The position numbers and the translations under genes were made by a program. A stretch of 64,000 bases of DNA from the NCBI GenBank assembly GCA_005281725.1, contig SSBO01000016.1, forward strand, positions 99,768 through 163,767, written 5' to 3'. Below the pieces are notes generated by a model. That model was not told the DNA's origin, did not search any database, and saw only the letters and a list, made by a program, of their open reading frames with translations. How positions within the stretch are numbered: the stretch's first letter is position 1; each line of letters begins with the position of its first letter. Of the stretch, positions 1 through 12,207 are shown piece after piece. The DNA comes from Wuchereria bancrofti. Its lineage: Eukaryota; Nematoda; Chromadorea; Rhabditida; Onchocercidae.

Positions 1-3000
1 GACATTACAGACTAATCTTAAACAGTACTTTGTTCTTTTCTCTCTATCTCCTTGTTCCTTCTTCTAATTCATCTCCATTAAAATAGTATTATTAATTTTT
101 AATAATTATCCTTTTTAAGAAAGGTGACGAATGAAAGAAGTTCATAATGGATGAAAAAAAAATTGAAAACATTATTAGGAATAGATGAAACGAAAATAAT
201 TGATAAACTTTTATCCTTATAAAAATTCTCAAATAGTTGTTTAATCAAATAAATAAGAAATAAAGAGACGAACTAATTAATTGGTTAATAATTAATCCTT
301 GTAAAAGTTCAGATTGAGATTTAATTAATGAAAAATAGAAAAGGATGGTCTATTTTTTTGAAGAAAAAAGGATGTTGACTTAATATTCGGTTATCTTTGA
401 ATCAAGAAATATGCAGCATTTATGTGATGAATTAATCGAAAATAAAATTTAATGATTTATATGCATAAAATTATTTTATTTTTTATTGGTTTAGAATTAT
501 TTATCCTAGAAAATTTTACCAAATTTGCCAAATGAGAAATAAATTTTTTCCTCCTTTTTTACTAAGATCATCGATGACATTTGTTTTGATGTCAATAAAG
601 ACGAAAGTGGAGAAAGGAGCGTGATTAAAAAATAAGAAAAAAACCGGAAACCAATTTATTCGCTTTTTATTTTTTTTAATAATAATGCTGTTAATAATGT
701 TTTTCTTGATTCCAAACATATATTTCAAGTTGATTTCATATTTTAAATATCTAAATCAGTCCCTCAACATTTATTTTACCCCTCCTCAAAAATTATCTTT
801 ACAAACAAACAATAACATAGGAAGAATACATGAAAAGTTGGTAATTTAATTTAATTGAACAGGTTTAAAGAAAAATGTTGGAGTGATTATACACGCGGAA
901 AACAAAAATATTTTATTTGCCAAAAAATCATAAAAAAAATGTTAAGTATGATTAAAAAGAAAAAAGGGACAATAAAAAGGAAGTTGAAAAAGATAAGAAA
1001 AGAAAATGCAAAATAAGAAATTACTGATTTATTCATTTCTTTTCAATTAAATTAAATATTTTATTCGTTTCAAATCAGCAGAGAAAAATGCCATTCAAAT
1101 TATCGATCATAAATTACTTTGACATAAAAAAAAAGATTTATGGAAAACTTTTTATTCATTTTATCAACACTAAAATGACTCGGAGTTACTATCAGATTGA
1201 TAATTTACTCAATTACTATTTATGTTTCAATTTACTCAACAAATTTGTTTTTATAATTTTATTCGTTGAAAGCAAATGCGGCTATAAAAATTGCATTTTT
1301 TATTGATTGGCCCTTTTTTTCATCCCTAACTTCAGTTTATATTATAAAATATATTGTTTTCAAAGGAAAAATTATTTTATTGCAGAAGAAAAAAGCATCC
1401 AAAATAAAAAAAATAAATAAAGATTGAAATAACAATATTTGTTGAGTAAATTAATAATATTGGAAATAATATTGTAAAATAATAATAATGCTAGTAATAG
1501 TAAAAATAATATTGTTAGCAAAAATAATATTGTAAGGTAGGAAAATCATTAAAATAATATCTGTAAAACTAGTGATAATAAAAGAAAAATGTAATAGTAA
1601 TTGTAAATAATAATAATAATAATCATGATGATAACAAGAAAATAGTTATCTTTTTTTTATTATCACTTACACTATTCTTTTACACTATTTTTTACACTCT
1701 TTTTTATTATCATTAAAGGAGGAAGAAAAATCATAATCATATGATTAATAATAATAAATAATAATGGTAAGAACAATAAAGAGTAAGAATAGTGTAAATG
1801 ATAACACACATTCGAAAAATTTATTTGGGAAGGAAAAAAAATTCTACAAAAAAAAAGGAGCGAAATTATCCTTAACAGCAATTTCAGCGATCAAAAACCA
1901 TAAAATATACTACCATATGAATGATCGGGAGAATTTTTCTTAGGAACTTTTAGCTAGGAAAAATTTTTAATATTTCACAAACTGATCGCTTCATTTATCA
2001 TTCATCAAATAAGAAAAAAGACACTAAAGAAGGGAAAAGAAATGAAATGAAGGGAAAAAAAATTTATGACTTATGATTTAAGTGAAATTGCATCCATGAA
2101 AAAGAATTTTGATTAATTATTATCGTTGTCATTCTAGTATTATGCCACTTACAAGTTCTTTTTAAACTTTAGAAAAAAGTACGGAAAAAAAAGCGCTATT
2201 GGAAAAGGAAAAAAGAAAGAAGGAAGTGGCGCTAAAGTTTCATATTAAAATGTAAAATACAATTAAACAGTAATCATTGCATTTCATTTCATTGAATTTT
2301 CAAGTTTATTTTAAAATCGTTATCTTAATGCTTGTTGTTATTACTATCACTATCGTTATTGTTAGTATTATTATCATTCCTGCTTATTATTATTAGCAGA
2401 TTAATTAATTATTATAGCTCGTTCATCTAATTTAGAATAAATATGAAATTTCATGAATTCTTTAGCACTTCTTTTCAGCAATAAATAAGTCAACAAATAA
2501 ATACGAATGACCAGAGAAAGAATTAAATATATAGTAGGAAATTATTGAAACAGAGAAAATTTGTTGAAAAAAGACCTAGTCTAGTCATTTAATAGTTCAA
2601 GCAAAAAATATTTTTAAGGCAAAAAGCATTTCTTTGCAAATTTAATATGTCATAAAGAGATTTTTTTTTGACAACATGAATTAATTCTCCAAAAAAGAAT
2701 GAAATAGACCAATATCAAAATTATGTTAACATAGAACAAAATTTTAACAAATTAAAATAATTTTTATTGCAATGAATTATTCATGTTATGACTAACTGGC
2801 ACTTTTACAACTTTATATGTAAGGAAAAAATAATTTTTATAAAATTTTATTTTACAAAAAATTCAACTATAATAATAATAACTATACGCTTACATCCAGA
2901 CTATTGCAATGCTTTAAAATCAAATGATTAAAAATTAAATGAAACATTGAAAGAAATAGTTGAAGTAATCAAATAAAATGTGAATCAATTTTTGCATTTT

Positions 3001-4920
3001 TAATAAAATCACTCAATTTTCATTGCTTTATTTTACAACCAAGCAAAAAATTACTTTTTGCTTTTCTTTTTTCAAAAAAAAACGAGAAAAAAGAATGCAA
3101 AAATTTTCCAATCTATTGATATTTGAATGAAAAATACAAATTTTCCATTTGGTTTATATCACTTAGACAAACAGATAATGCTTCTTTTTTTCGATATATA
3201 CGAATTTCTCTACTTGTTAATCAATAAAAAGAGAGAAAGACAGAGAGTAGTTTGATAAAAGATCAAATATATGAAATGATTATTTATCAACAATAAACTT
3301 GTCATTAATCAATATATATTAATGCATTGAAATACTGGAATCTTGGAAAATTAACCTATTATTTTGACAGGTAGCAAAAAAATAAATATGTATTCAAAGT
3401 ATTATCATTCATAAACATATAAGATGCATTGAGTTTGTTGTAATATATTAATATCACTTATCTATTTATCAGTATTGTTTCATGGAGCATAAATATTAGA
3501 TTAAAAAAACTTTTTTTTTTACAATCTGTAAAAATTTATTTGAATGCCTATGTTTGAAATGATAATGAAATATTTTCTATTTAAGACGTCTTCTCTCCAA
3601 TTCGTCCCTCATTGGGAATTAAACGAATATGCAATTTTTATCCAATTGCAGTGAATGTGAAAAAGGAAATTAAATGGAAAATTAATTTGAGTAGTACCGT
3701 TTTACCAACCTTTCATTTGTTTCATCAAAGGCAGGATTGCAATGAAGAAAATCTCACATTAAATGATGACATTCACTTCACATTTTACTACTTTAATTCG
3801 ATCCACCGTTCCTTAACTATTTTTTCATCCCAAATCGTTCATAGAAATTGTTTAAACGGTGAGTAATTGTAGTTTTGCATAAAAATTAATATATATTATT
3901 ACTGATCGATAAATGGCATTGATAGATTTTCCATTTCATATATTCATGTTATCTATTTTCTTTTCGATATATGTTAGGAATTTTTTTCAAAGAAAAAAAA
4001 TCAAATTCATTAATTGATTCAATTACTTAAATTTGCAAATCCAATTTCAATTATGAATGATGTGCACAGAAAGTATTTAAACATTTCTAAATTTATTGTC
4101 TTTTTAAAGGATGCAAATGAAATTTACAAATTCTAAATCAGTTAATTATTATGCATGTTGCAATTTCAGATTTATATTCAATTAATACATATAGAATGAA
4201 ATGCAAACCCAAAAGTTTGTAAAATTCTACAAATTATTTATCCGATCAGTTTCGGTCATGAAATTGAAGATTGAAAAATTATTCGCCATTTATTCAAATA
4301 ATGGTAGTTAGTAGTAATTGTAGTTGTGAAGAAGGAAGTAACAATGTGTTTTATCAATATTTTCTTTTCCTTCTCTCCCCTTCCTCTAGCTTGAAATTTT
4401 TTTTTCATTCACTGCATGTTAAATCTTTTCAAATCAAAAAAAGAAAAAAATATGCAAAAAAAGGACAGAATTAAATTTCTAATCTAATAAGGATTAAATT
4501 TTTTAGAAAAAGTTGAAAAATATTACGTAATAGCTTAGCAATAACAGCTAAATGAAGTAACGACAGTAATAACAAGTAATAATAATATTATTTGTCGTAA
4601 TAGTATTGTTAAAAGGCGAAAATAAATTTTTCTATTTGCTCAGCACAATTTAGCAAATTAATTTTAACATAAATTAAAAAACCAATGTCGAAAAAAAGAG
4701 AAGTATAGTGATTAGTCATGAAATAATAGTAAAAATGTGAAAATTTTTCATTATTTAAACAAATCAAAATAATTAAAAATTTTCCAATATATATTAGTTT
4801 TTTCCATATTGCTTTTTTTCTTCACTTGCCTAATTATTATTTGTTATCATTCACTTAATTTTAATTAAAATCAACATTATCATATTTTATTAATTTTTAT
4901 TTTGTGATAAGAAAACAAAC
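1..4920. other. AT-rich non-coding stretch
   Basis: Long A/T runs and scattered ATA/ATT trinucleotide tracts fill this stretch (for example about 1590-1625 and 2330-2400). Open frames are short and rich in Phe, Ile, Asn and Lys, as expected by chance in such DNA. The only coding-like piece is the weak plus-strand candidate at 3652-3858. The stretch may be intron or downstream sequence of the minus-strand gene that begins at 5127, but no further exon of it was recognised. Confidence 0.6.
3652..3858 (+). CDS. Possible internal exon, unrecognised product
   Basis: An open frame runs from an acceptor-like TCCAATTGCAG to a strong donor, AAACG|GTGAGTAA. It encodes about 69 residues of mixed composition, including Cys, His, Gln and Asp, which is less biased than nearby chance frames. 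No family is recognised and no partner exon was found on the plus strand. The consensus-like borders are the only support, so this may equally be a chance open frame or a non-coding exon. Confidence 0.22.
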
Positions 4921-5127
4921 CTTAATAGAAGATGTATCGGCAATAGTTGCTGAATTAATTGATTCCAGTGTTTTTGATTGTTCATTTTTATCGATATTAC
5001 TAATTTCCGCACTGCAAAATGTACCTCGTAAGAATGGAAGTAATAGTAATAATATTATTATTAGCATAGGATGAAATTGTGTGAAATAATGATATTGTAA
5101 CGTTGTTGGCCGTTGCCAATACTCCAT
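4921..5127 (-). CDS. First exon of an unrecognised secreted or membrane protein
   Basis: The minus-strand frame starts with ATG at 5127 and stays open for 69 codons to a donor, TTAAG|GTTTGT, ending in phase 0. After about 20 polar residues comes a Leu/Ile-rich hydrophobic core (MLIIILLLLLPFLRG) followed by TFCSAE, a typical signal-peptide cleavage context. A second in-frame Met (residue 21) just before the core could be the true start and would give a more standard signal peptide. The rest of the exon is polar and Ser/Thr-rich. The next exons should lie at lower coordinates or off the left edge; none was recognised. The family is unknown. Confidence 0.55.
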
Positions 5128-6435
5128 TACAGTATAATAATAGTAATATTAGTAATATATGTATGATGATTGAATTACATTTAGAATTTTCAGCAAATAT
5201 TTCAAAGCTGACTTGGATTTATTTTAGTAGTAATATCTCCGTTTTGTAAGCTGACAATTATCACTAGTGTTATTAGTTTTTTTCTTGTTGTTTGGTTGTT
5301 GTTATTGTTTACTTGTATTTTAGATAATTATTGTTATGTAAATTACAAGCAATATTCATATTGATTCACATTACACATTCTCGTTTTTTTTGCTTTTTTC
5401 TTTTTTCTTCCTTTTTTTTGTTTCCCTTCTTTATTTTTGAACAGTTTGTATCATTTATTGACAACAGTAATAATATTGATAATAATAATAAATTAATTAA
5501 TTAATAGATGAATGGAATAGGAACGAAAATAAAAGGATGAGTTTAATAAATAATTGGCCAGAAATATCAATTTTGTTTCAAATTCGTCGTTATTGATAAT
5601 AATAGTAGCAGTAGTATTAGAATTATTAGCAGTGATAATAATTGCAGTAGCAGTAGTAGTTGGTATTGCTGTTGTTTTGTCTTCAACTATTACTATAAAT
5701 CAAAAAAGAATAATTTCTGTAAAAACAATTTAGTTTAAGCAAGCGTCAAATTAAATTTAAATGGAACTTAAATTTGGGTTTGAAAGAAACCTATTAAAAA
5801 AGTTTTAAAAAACTTATTAAAGAAAGAAAGAAGGAAGAAAAAAGGATGAAATACCAAACAGAATATCAGACAACAATCACTGCAAATTTAATTTTTGGCA
5901 AAACAGTTTGTAAAATAAGAATAATGGAAATTATTCGAAACTAATTTCCAGTTTTTTGGAACATAATGAGCTAAAATTTAAATTTTACGAAATCTAAATG
6001 ATATTGTTGACTGATTATCTCCCGTAAACATTAATAGATTTGATGAACAGTTTGGTGCGTAGTATAATTTTCTTATAATCTAAAATGCTGATTGATTATC
6101 TCATAGTACTTCCTTATTCGGAACCATTACAACTCAACAATGATAATTTCAAATTGTAGCCATTTTGGGAAAAATAATCTACATGATTCGTATGGCTAGC
6201 ATTTAGAAAGAACTAAATGAGAATGGGAAGAGAATAAGAAAATAATGAATTACAATAAATATAGAGAATAATAGTGCGGTTACATTATAAATGATAATTG
6301 CGATTATAATGATAACAAAATACGTTCCCTAATAATAATCATTATTATACCATGAAATGTATCATTTCTAATGCCTTATTAGATATTCCTGAATAAAAAT
6401 TTCGGAATTACATTTAAGCCTTAACTTTTCGTTTA
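5128..6435. other. AT-rich stretch with trinucleotide tracts, no gene seen
   Basis: This is the upstream side of the minus-strand first exon at 5127, so a promoter would lie here, but no recognisable element stands out. An imperfect AGT/AGC/AAT tract covers about 5595-5665. No coding frame is supported. Confidence 0.5.
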
Positions 6436-6439
6436 ATTG

Positions 6440-7190
6440 TGATAATACGTAATGATATGACATGTGATGGCATATATATATATCACATATGATATGTGCT
6501 GTGATGTGTGGTATATGATATGGTCTATGATATACATATGATATGGTATGTTGCATGATATATGGTATATGGTGTGACATGGATATATGGTATATGAGTG
6601 GTATGTTGAGTGGCATATGGTACATGGCACGACATGATATGGTATATGGTGGTGGCATGGTGTAGTATAGGCATGGTATAGTACATGCTATAGTATATCT
6701 GGTATATTGTGTATGGTGTGCTATTGTACGGTATGTGGTGCTAGTGGGATGGGATGGTATGGTATATGCAGATATATAGTATGACGTGCGGTATATGTGA
6801 TATGACGTTGTACGGTATATGATATGTAGTGTGACATACGATGGCAAAAAGTATGGTGTACTGATATGTGACATACGGTAATGTATATGGTATTCTTGTA
6901 TAACATGGTATATGTGGTATAATATGATAAATGGTGATATGGTATATGCTTACGTGGTGTGATGGCACATGTAGTGTAATATGGTTATGGTATGGTATGA
7001 TATGTGACATACGGTATGTGTATGGTATGCTTATAGTAACATGGTATAATATGATAAATGGTGATATATGCTGTGTGGTGGTACATGTATAACATGGTTA
7101 TGGTATGGTATGATATGCTGATATGTGACATGGTATGATGTATAGTATGTGGTGTGGCGATATATATGGTGTGACACATGATAAATGGAT
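6440..7190. repeat. Degenerate TATGG/TATGTG minisatellite
   Basis: About 750 bp built from short variants of TATGGTATATG, ATATGTGACATACGG and GGTGTGACATGG. The plus strand is almost free of C, so the two strands differ sharply in base content. A higher-order period is visible: TGATATGTGACATACGGTA starts at 6862 and again at 6998, and a shortened form starts at 7119. Minus-strand open frames here (up to 168 codons, rich in His, Tyr, Ile, Thr and Pro) are read through the repeat and are not genes. Confidence 0.85.
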
Positions 7191-7269
7191 ATTGGAAGGA
7201 TGGGAAGGATCGTAGGAAAGCGTAGAAAAGAAAATATGAGTTAGTTTTCTTCTAGTTAGCCATTCGTTA

Positions 7270-7705
7270 ATGTATTACAACATGGACATATGCATACATA
7301 ATATACATGACCACACACACCTATACACATCCACTGCATAGATACACACCCACATACTACCCATACATATACACATAATCACATGCGTTCTTTAACTATG
7401 CTCATAAATGAACATACACGCATGTACACATACACAAATAAACACACATACATGCATACACACATGCACAGATACACATAGACACATGTACACACATATA
7501 CACAATAGTTCAGGTCTTGATTTACAGCCATGTTTTGGGTTGTTCCTCATTGTGCATTTGTTCGTTCTCGACGAGACGTTCCACCCCTTATCTCGAGAAA
7601 CATTCTTGTACTCATTGCATCCGCCGTTACATACACATCATACTCTTACATACACTCACATACGTACATGCACACATACATATGCGAACATTGAAAAAGT
7701 TACTA
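7270..7705. repeat. ACACATA/CA-rich simple-repeat block with a unique island
   Basis: The plus strand changes from G/T-rich to C/A-rich: imperfect ACACATACA and CATACACAC units fill 7270-7505 and 7625-7685. They surround a roughly 115-bp non-repetitive island (7508-7622) with higher GC. The frames crossing the block are His/Thr-rich repeat translations and are not accepted as genes. Confidence 0.75.
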
Positions 7706-8490
7706 ATTCTATTTCATTGATTTCGTACTATTTATTCTTCTTCAACGTTTCTCCTTAAGAGTTATATACACAAGGCAGGAATATTGTTATTTAGACTTAG
7801 GCTACTACAAATTATTGCTGTTATAGCCAAAGATTGGATTGACCCATTTAAATGTCAGACCATATGATAGTTTGCTAATTAAAAAGGTAAATTTGACGGT
7901 TTAATTAATTATGAATCAACATTTCAACACTTCACTTTTGATAGAATATATTTGGATTGCAAATGGTTAGGTATCATCTGTATTCATCGATGATTTAATG
8001 TTAATAACAGAATAGGAACGTAACACATAACGACTCTTAAATTGCAACATATAATTTTGAGGTTTAGAAAGAACAGATTATGATACCTAAGTAAATATTA
8101 TGTGGTTATTAGATTATAGTTTATGCAATTTTTAAACCCAGAATACGTGTACACAAAATATAAATACGAAATATATCATAAACAATTTATTTTTGTACAG
8201 TTTATCAGCGAAAAATTCCAGGACATCATCGCTCAAATATTACTCAAATCTTATCTCTCAGAAAGCTTATTATTAATTAATTCATTTATTTATTACTACT
8301 GTTATTATTATTATATTATTAATATAACTGTTATCATTAGTATTGTTGTTATTATTATAGTTATTATTATTATTAATTAGAAATCCATAACTTATTGGAT
8401 GGATAAACTGTTAGCAATGAAATAGAAAAGTTCGTTTAAAATTATTTTTATTCGGAAACTGTGTAGATACTAACATTAATCCATAGCCGA
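7706..8490. other. AT-rich stretch, no gene seen
   Basis: Unremarkable AT-rich DNA containing a TAT/ATT trinucleotide tract at about 8290-8378. The 85-codon plus-strand frame here ends in translated trinucleotide repeat and is rejected as a gene. Confidence 0.5.
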
Positions 8491-10879
8491 CTTTGAACTA
8501 TTTCATTTTTTCCACTCTCCAAAATTCATATTTTTGGAAACGATGTCCTTCAAATGACCTTTACTGTTTGAAAAAAACAGAAGATGACAAAGATGAAAAA
8601 AATTGAAAATGCAAAAATCGTTGCTAGTTATATTTAATATGCGGACAGCGAAATACGAATGATAATAGAAATACTGTCTTTTTTTTTTTTGTTCTTTCGT
8701 CTCTTTCCGAAATTTCATTGAAGCTTACTTAACTGATTAACTGATTACAGTGAGATCACTTTAATTCGTCCATTTTTGTAAATGTTGAATTATTGCATGA
8801 TTCTTTTTTTCTATCATTTATAAAATGTAATTATAATACTACAATATTTAGTGGTAAGCATGGATTGATTAAATAGATAAAAATTGATAGATTGTTATAG
8901 ATTCAACAAGCCGATGTCGAGTTTAAATAAAATCTGACTTAAATTTCAGAAATTTGATTCTATTAAGTTATATGAGCCTATTATTCTTGAAATTTTTTCA
9001 AAAGTTTTGCTTAATTTTCAAAGTAACGAAAAATTCATCAAAATGATTTAAGTTCAAAAAAGGGAAAAAGTGCGAAAAAGACATAAATGTCTGAAAAAAA
9101 GAAGCAAATTTCTTAGCACAAAAAATTTTAAATTTATCCGCGAATGAAACAAATAATTTGAAATAGAATAAATCAATCAGTGCCAAAAATATACTTGTCA
9201 CAACAAAATTGTGGGACAAAAATTAAGTAAGCATTAATTAATCAATGATTGCTTCATTTGTATTGGTAATTTTGATAATAATTTTGCAAATATAATAATT
9301 CTGCTATCATTCCCAAATTTAATCCAAAATCATAGGAGTTAATTGAAAGTTTAATAAATAATTTCAATTTTTTTTCCTATTTTTCTAGTTTCCAAGCACC
9401 TTTCTAATAAACATAAACTTCAAAATCTTAGATTTATTTTATCAAAATATTAAAAAATCATCTATATGGGTGCTGATTAAGGTTTTTATTGAATCAAAAT
9501 TTAGACTGGATATGATTTAAAAAAATTCAAAACAAAAGAAAAAATAGTACTAACTGAAGTAAAATCGTAACAGGAAGTCGTTAAATGTGTTTCATTTAAT
9601 TCATTTTGTTTATACTATCATATAAATTTATAAATTGCTTTGAGGAAAAAAATAATATTTGAATTAATTATTTATAGAGATGTANCTTTGAACTATTTCA
9701 TTTTTTCCACTCTCCAAAATTCATATTTTTGGAAACGATGTCCTTCAAATGACCTTTACTGTTTGAAAAAAACAGAAGATGACAAAGATGAAAAAAATTG
9801 AAAATGCAAAAATCGTTGCTAGTTATATTTAATATGCGGACAGCGAAATACGAATGATAATAGAAATACTGTCTTTTTTTTTTTTGTTCTTTCGTCTCTT
9901 TCCGAAATTTCATTGAAGCTTACTTAACTGATTAACTGATTACAGTGAGATCACTTTAATTCGTCCATTTTTGTAAATGTTGAATTATTGCATGATTCTT
10001 TTTTTCTATCATTTATAAAATGTAATTATAATACTACAATATTTAGTGGTAAGCATGGATTGATTAAATAGATAAAAATTGATAGATTGTTATAGATTCA
10101 ACAAGCCGATGTCGAGTTTAAATAAAATCTGACTTAAATTTCAGAAATTTGATTCTATTAAGTTATATGAGCCTATTATTCTTGAAATTTTTTCAAAAGT
10201 TTTGCTTAATTTTCAAAGTAACGAAAAATTCATCAAAATGATTTAAGTTCAAAAAAGGGAAAAAGTGCGAAAAAGACATAAATGTCTGAAAAAAAGAAGC
10301 AAATTTCTTAGCACAAAAAATTTTAAATTTATCCGCGAATGAAACAAATAATTTGAAATAGAATAAATCAATCAGTGCCAAAAATATACTTGTCACAACA
10401 AAATTGTGGGACAAAAATTAAGTAAGCATTAATTAATCAATGATTGCTTCATTTGTATTGGTAATTTTGATAATAATTTTGCAAATATAATAATTCTGCT
10501 ATCATTCCCAAATTTAATCCAAAATCATAGGAGTTAATTGAAAGTTTAATAAATAATTTCAATTTTTTTTCCTATTTTTCTAGTTTCCAAGCACCTTTCT
10601 AATAAACATAAACTTCAAAATCTTAGATTTATTTTATCAAAATATTAAAAAATCATCTATATGGGTGCTGATTAAGGTTTTTATTGAATCAAAATTTAGA
10701 CTGGATATGATTTAAAAAAATTCAAAACAAAAGAAAAAATAGTACTAACTGAAGTAAAATCGTAACAGGAAGTCGTTAAATGTGTTTCATTTAATTCATT
10801 TTGTTTATACTATCATATAAATTTATAAATTGCTTTGAGGAAAAAAATAATATTTGAATTAATTATTTATAGAGATGTA
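8491..10879. repeat. Direct copy across N at 9685 (assembly overlap)
   Basis: Positions 8491-9684 are repeated as 9686-10879 (1194 bp), and no difference was seen on reading. The copies are separated only by the N. The left copy ends exactly at the N and the right copy begins exactly after it, which is the signature of two overlapping contigs joined without merging. The DNA is AT-rich and no gene is seen in it. Confidence 0.93.
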
Positions 10880-12207
10880 GAAAAAGAAAAAGATAATGCA
10901 AGTTGCTCTTTTTTCAATAAAGCAAAGTTACTCAAAGATGATAAGAAAAAATGAATGAAAAGTGGGAGAAAAAAAAGGAGATTAAAAGTCAAAAAATATA
11001 AATTAGAAATGATAATCGATTAAAATAACACTTGAAATTAGTACAGAAAAAAGAAAAGAAAAGAAATGAATTTGATTGAAGAAGGTGGAAAAAAACTAGC
11101 AAATGATAAGGAAAATAGTTTACAAATATGGTTTTATCAGCAATTAACAGAGAATGATAATTCATTTAGACTTATTATTATTAGACAGACTGCCCATTAA
11201 AATATAAAAGTATGCTATAAATGATATCGTATCATCATTTAATTAGCCGATTGAACTACTTTTTTCAAATTTAATTACTTGAAATACAGAAATAATAAAA
11301 ATTAAAAATTTTCAAGTTTATCTTACTAATTGACATATATAATCGTTATTATTCGTTAAGTAAATAGTTTGAAATTATGCTTGTAATTTCACTTTTTTGA
11401 CAATGATTATATCATCATATATCACGAAAATATGAAAAGATTATATGTAGGCCATTATCTTTTTCGAAAAAAAAATTTTTTTTAATTCCGAAATTTATTT
11501 TTTTCTTTTTGTCTAAAGATAAATTCGATAATTTAGCAATCAATAAAAATTTTGAAAATTTCTTCTGTGAATGAAAAATGAACGAATACTACAAACAGAA
11601 TAAAATTGCTCTTCAACGATTTGACATAAAAATAAATAAAAAAGCCAATTTTAAATCAAACGTCAAAATCAATTTAGAAAACAATAAAAAATAGAAAAAC
11701 TACAGAAATCCTATGGTTAAAATAATTTTTTAAAAAAATAAATAAAACTTTGATTGAGTGAATTAATTTTGCAAATTAATACATTCATTGAAGAAGAAAT
11801 AACAAAAAAAAAAAAAAAAGATGTGACATAATGGAAATGTGACTCAAAAATGTTTTTACACTAAATAAAATGGAATTTTATTTGAAAAAAATACTAGCAA
11901 AACAATCATCGACTTGATAAGATTAGCATTTGTAAGTATCGAAAAAAGTTTTAAGAAATTAAAATATTTTTATTCAGCAAAAAACAAAAAAAGAGCTAAA
12001 ATTATAGGAAAAATTAGAAAGAATATAAAAAAGAAGAAATGGAGAGGTAGAGAGAGACCGGAAAGAAAAAAGTAATTTTCATCAAATCAGTAAAATTATC
12101 TCATTTCTTTTTTTCTGTTTTTTTTTTAATCTTTTTCTCTCATTCTAAAAAAAATTCAAACATGAATGTAGTAATTTTTGATAAATTATTTCAATTTTTT
12201 CTTTCGT
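10880..12207. other. AT-rich stretch, no gene seen
   Basis: Poly(A), poly(T) and GAAAA-rich runs with no coding frame, RNA gene or repeat that I can support. Confidence 0.5.

Noticed and set aside
6368..7179. Five overlapping minus-strand open frames, His/Tyr/Ile/Thr-rich
   Set aside because: They are translations of the TATGG/TATGTG minisatellite in several frames, with no gene-like composition or splice signals.
7408..7758. 116-codon plus-strand frame
   Set aside because: The His/Thr-rich ends are CA-repeat translation; only the central island is non-repetitive and it gives no family match.
8503..10414. Apparent duplicated genes (71 and 73 codons, each twice)
   Set aside because: Same sequence on both sides of an N, low-complexity Phe/Lys/Asn composition and no splice partners; assembly overlap rather than paralogues.
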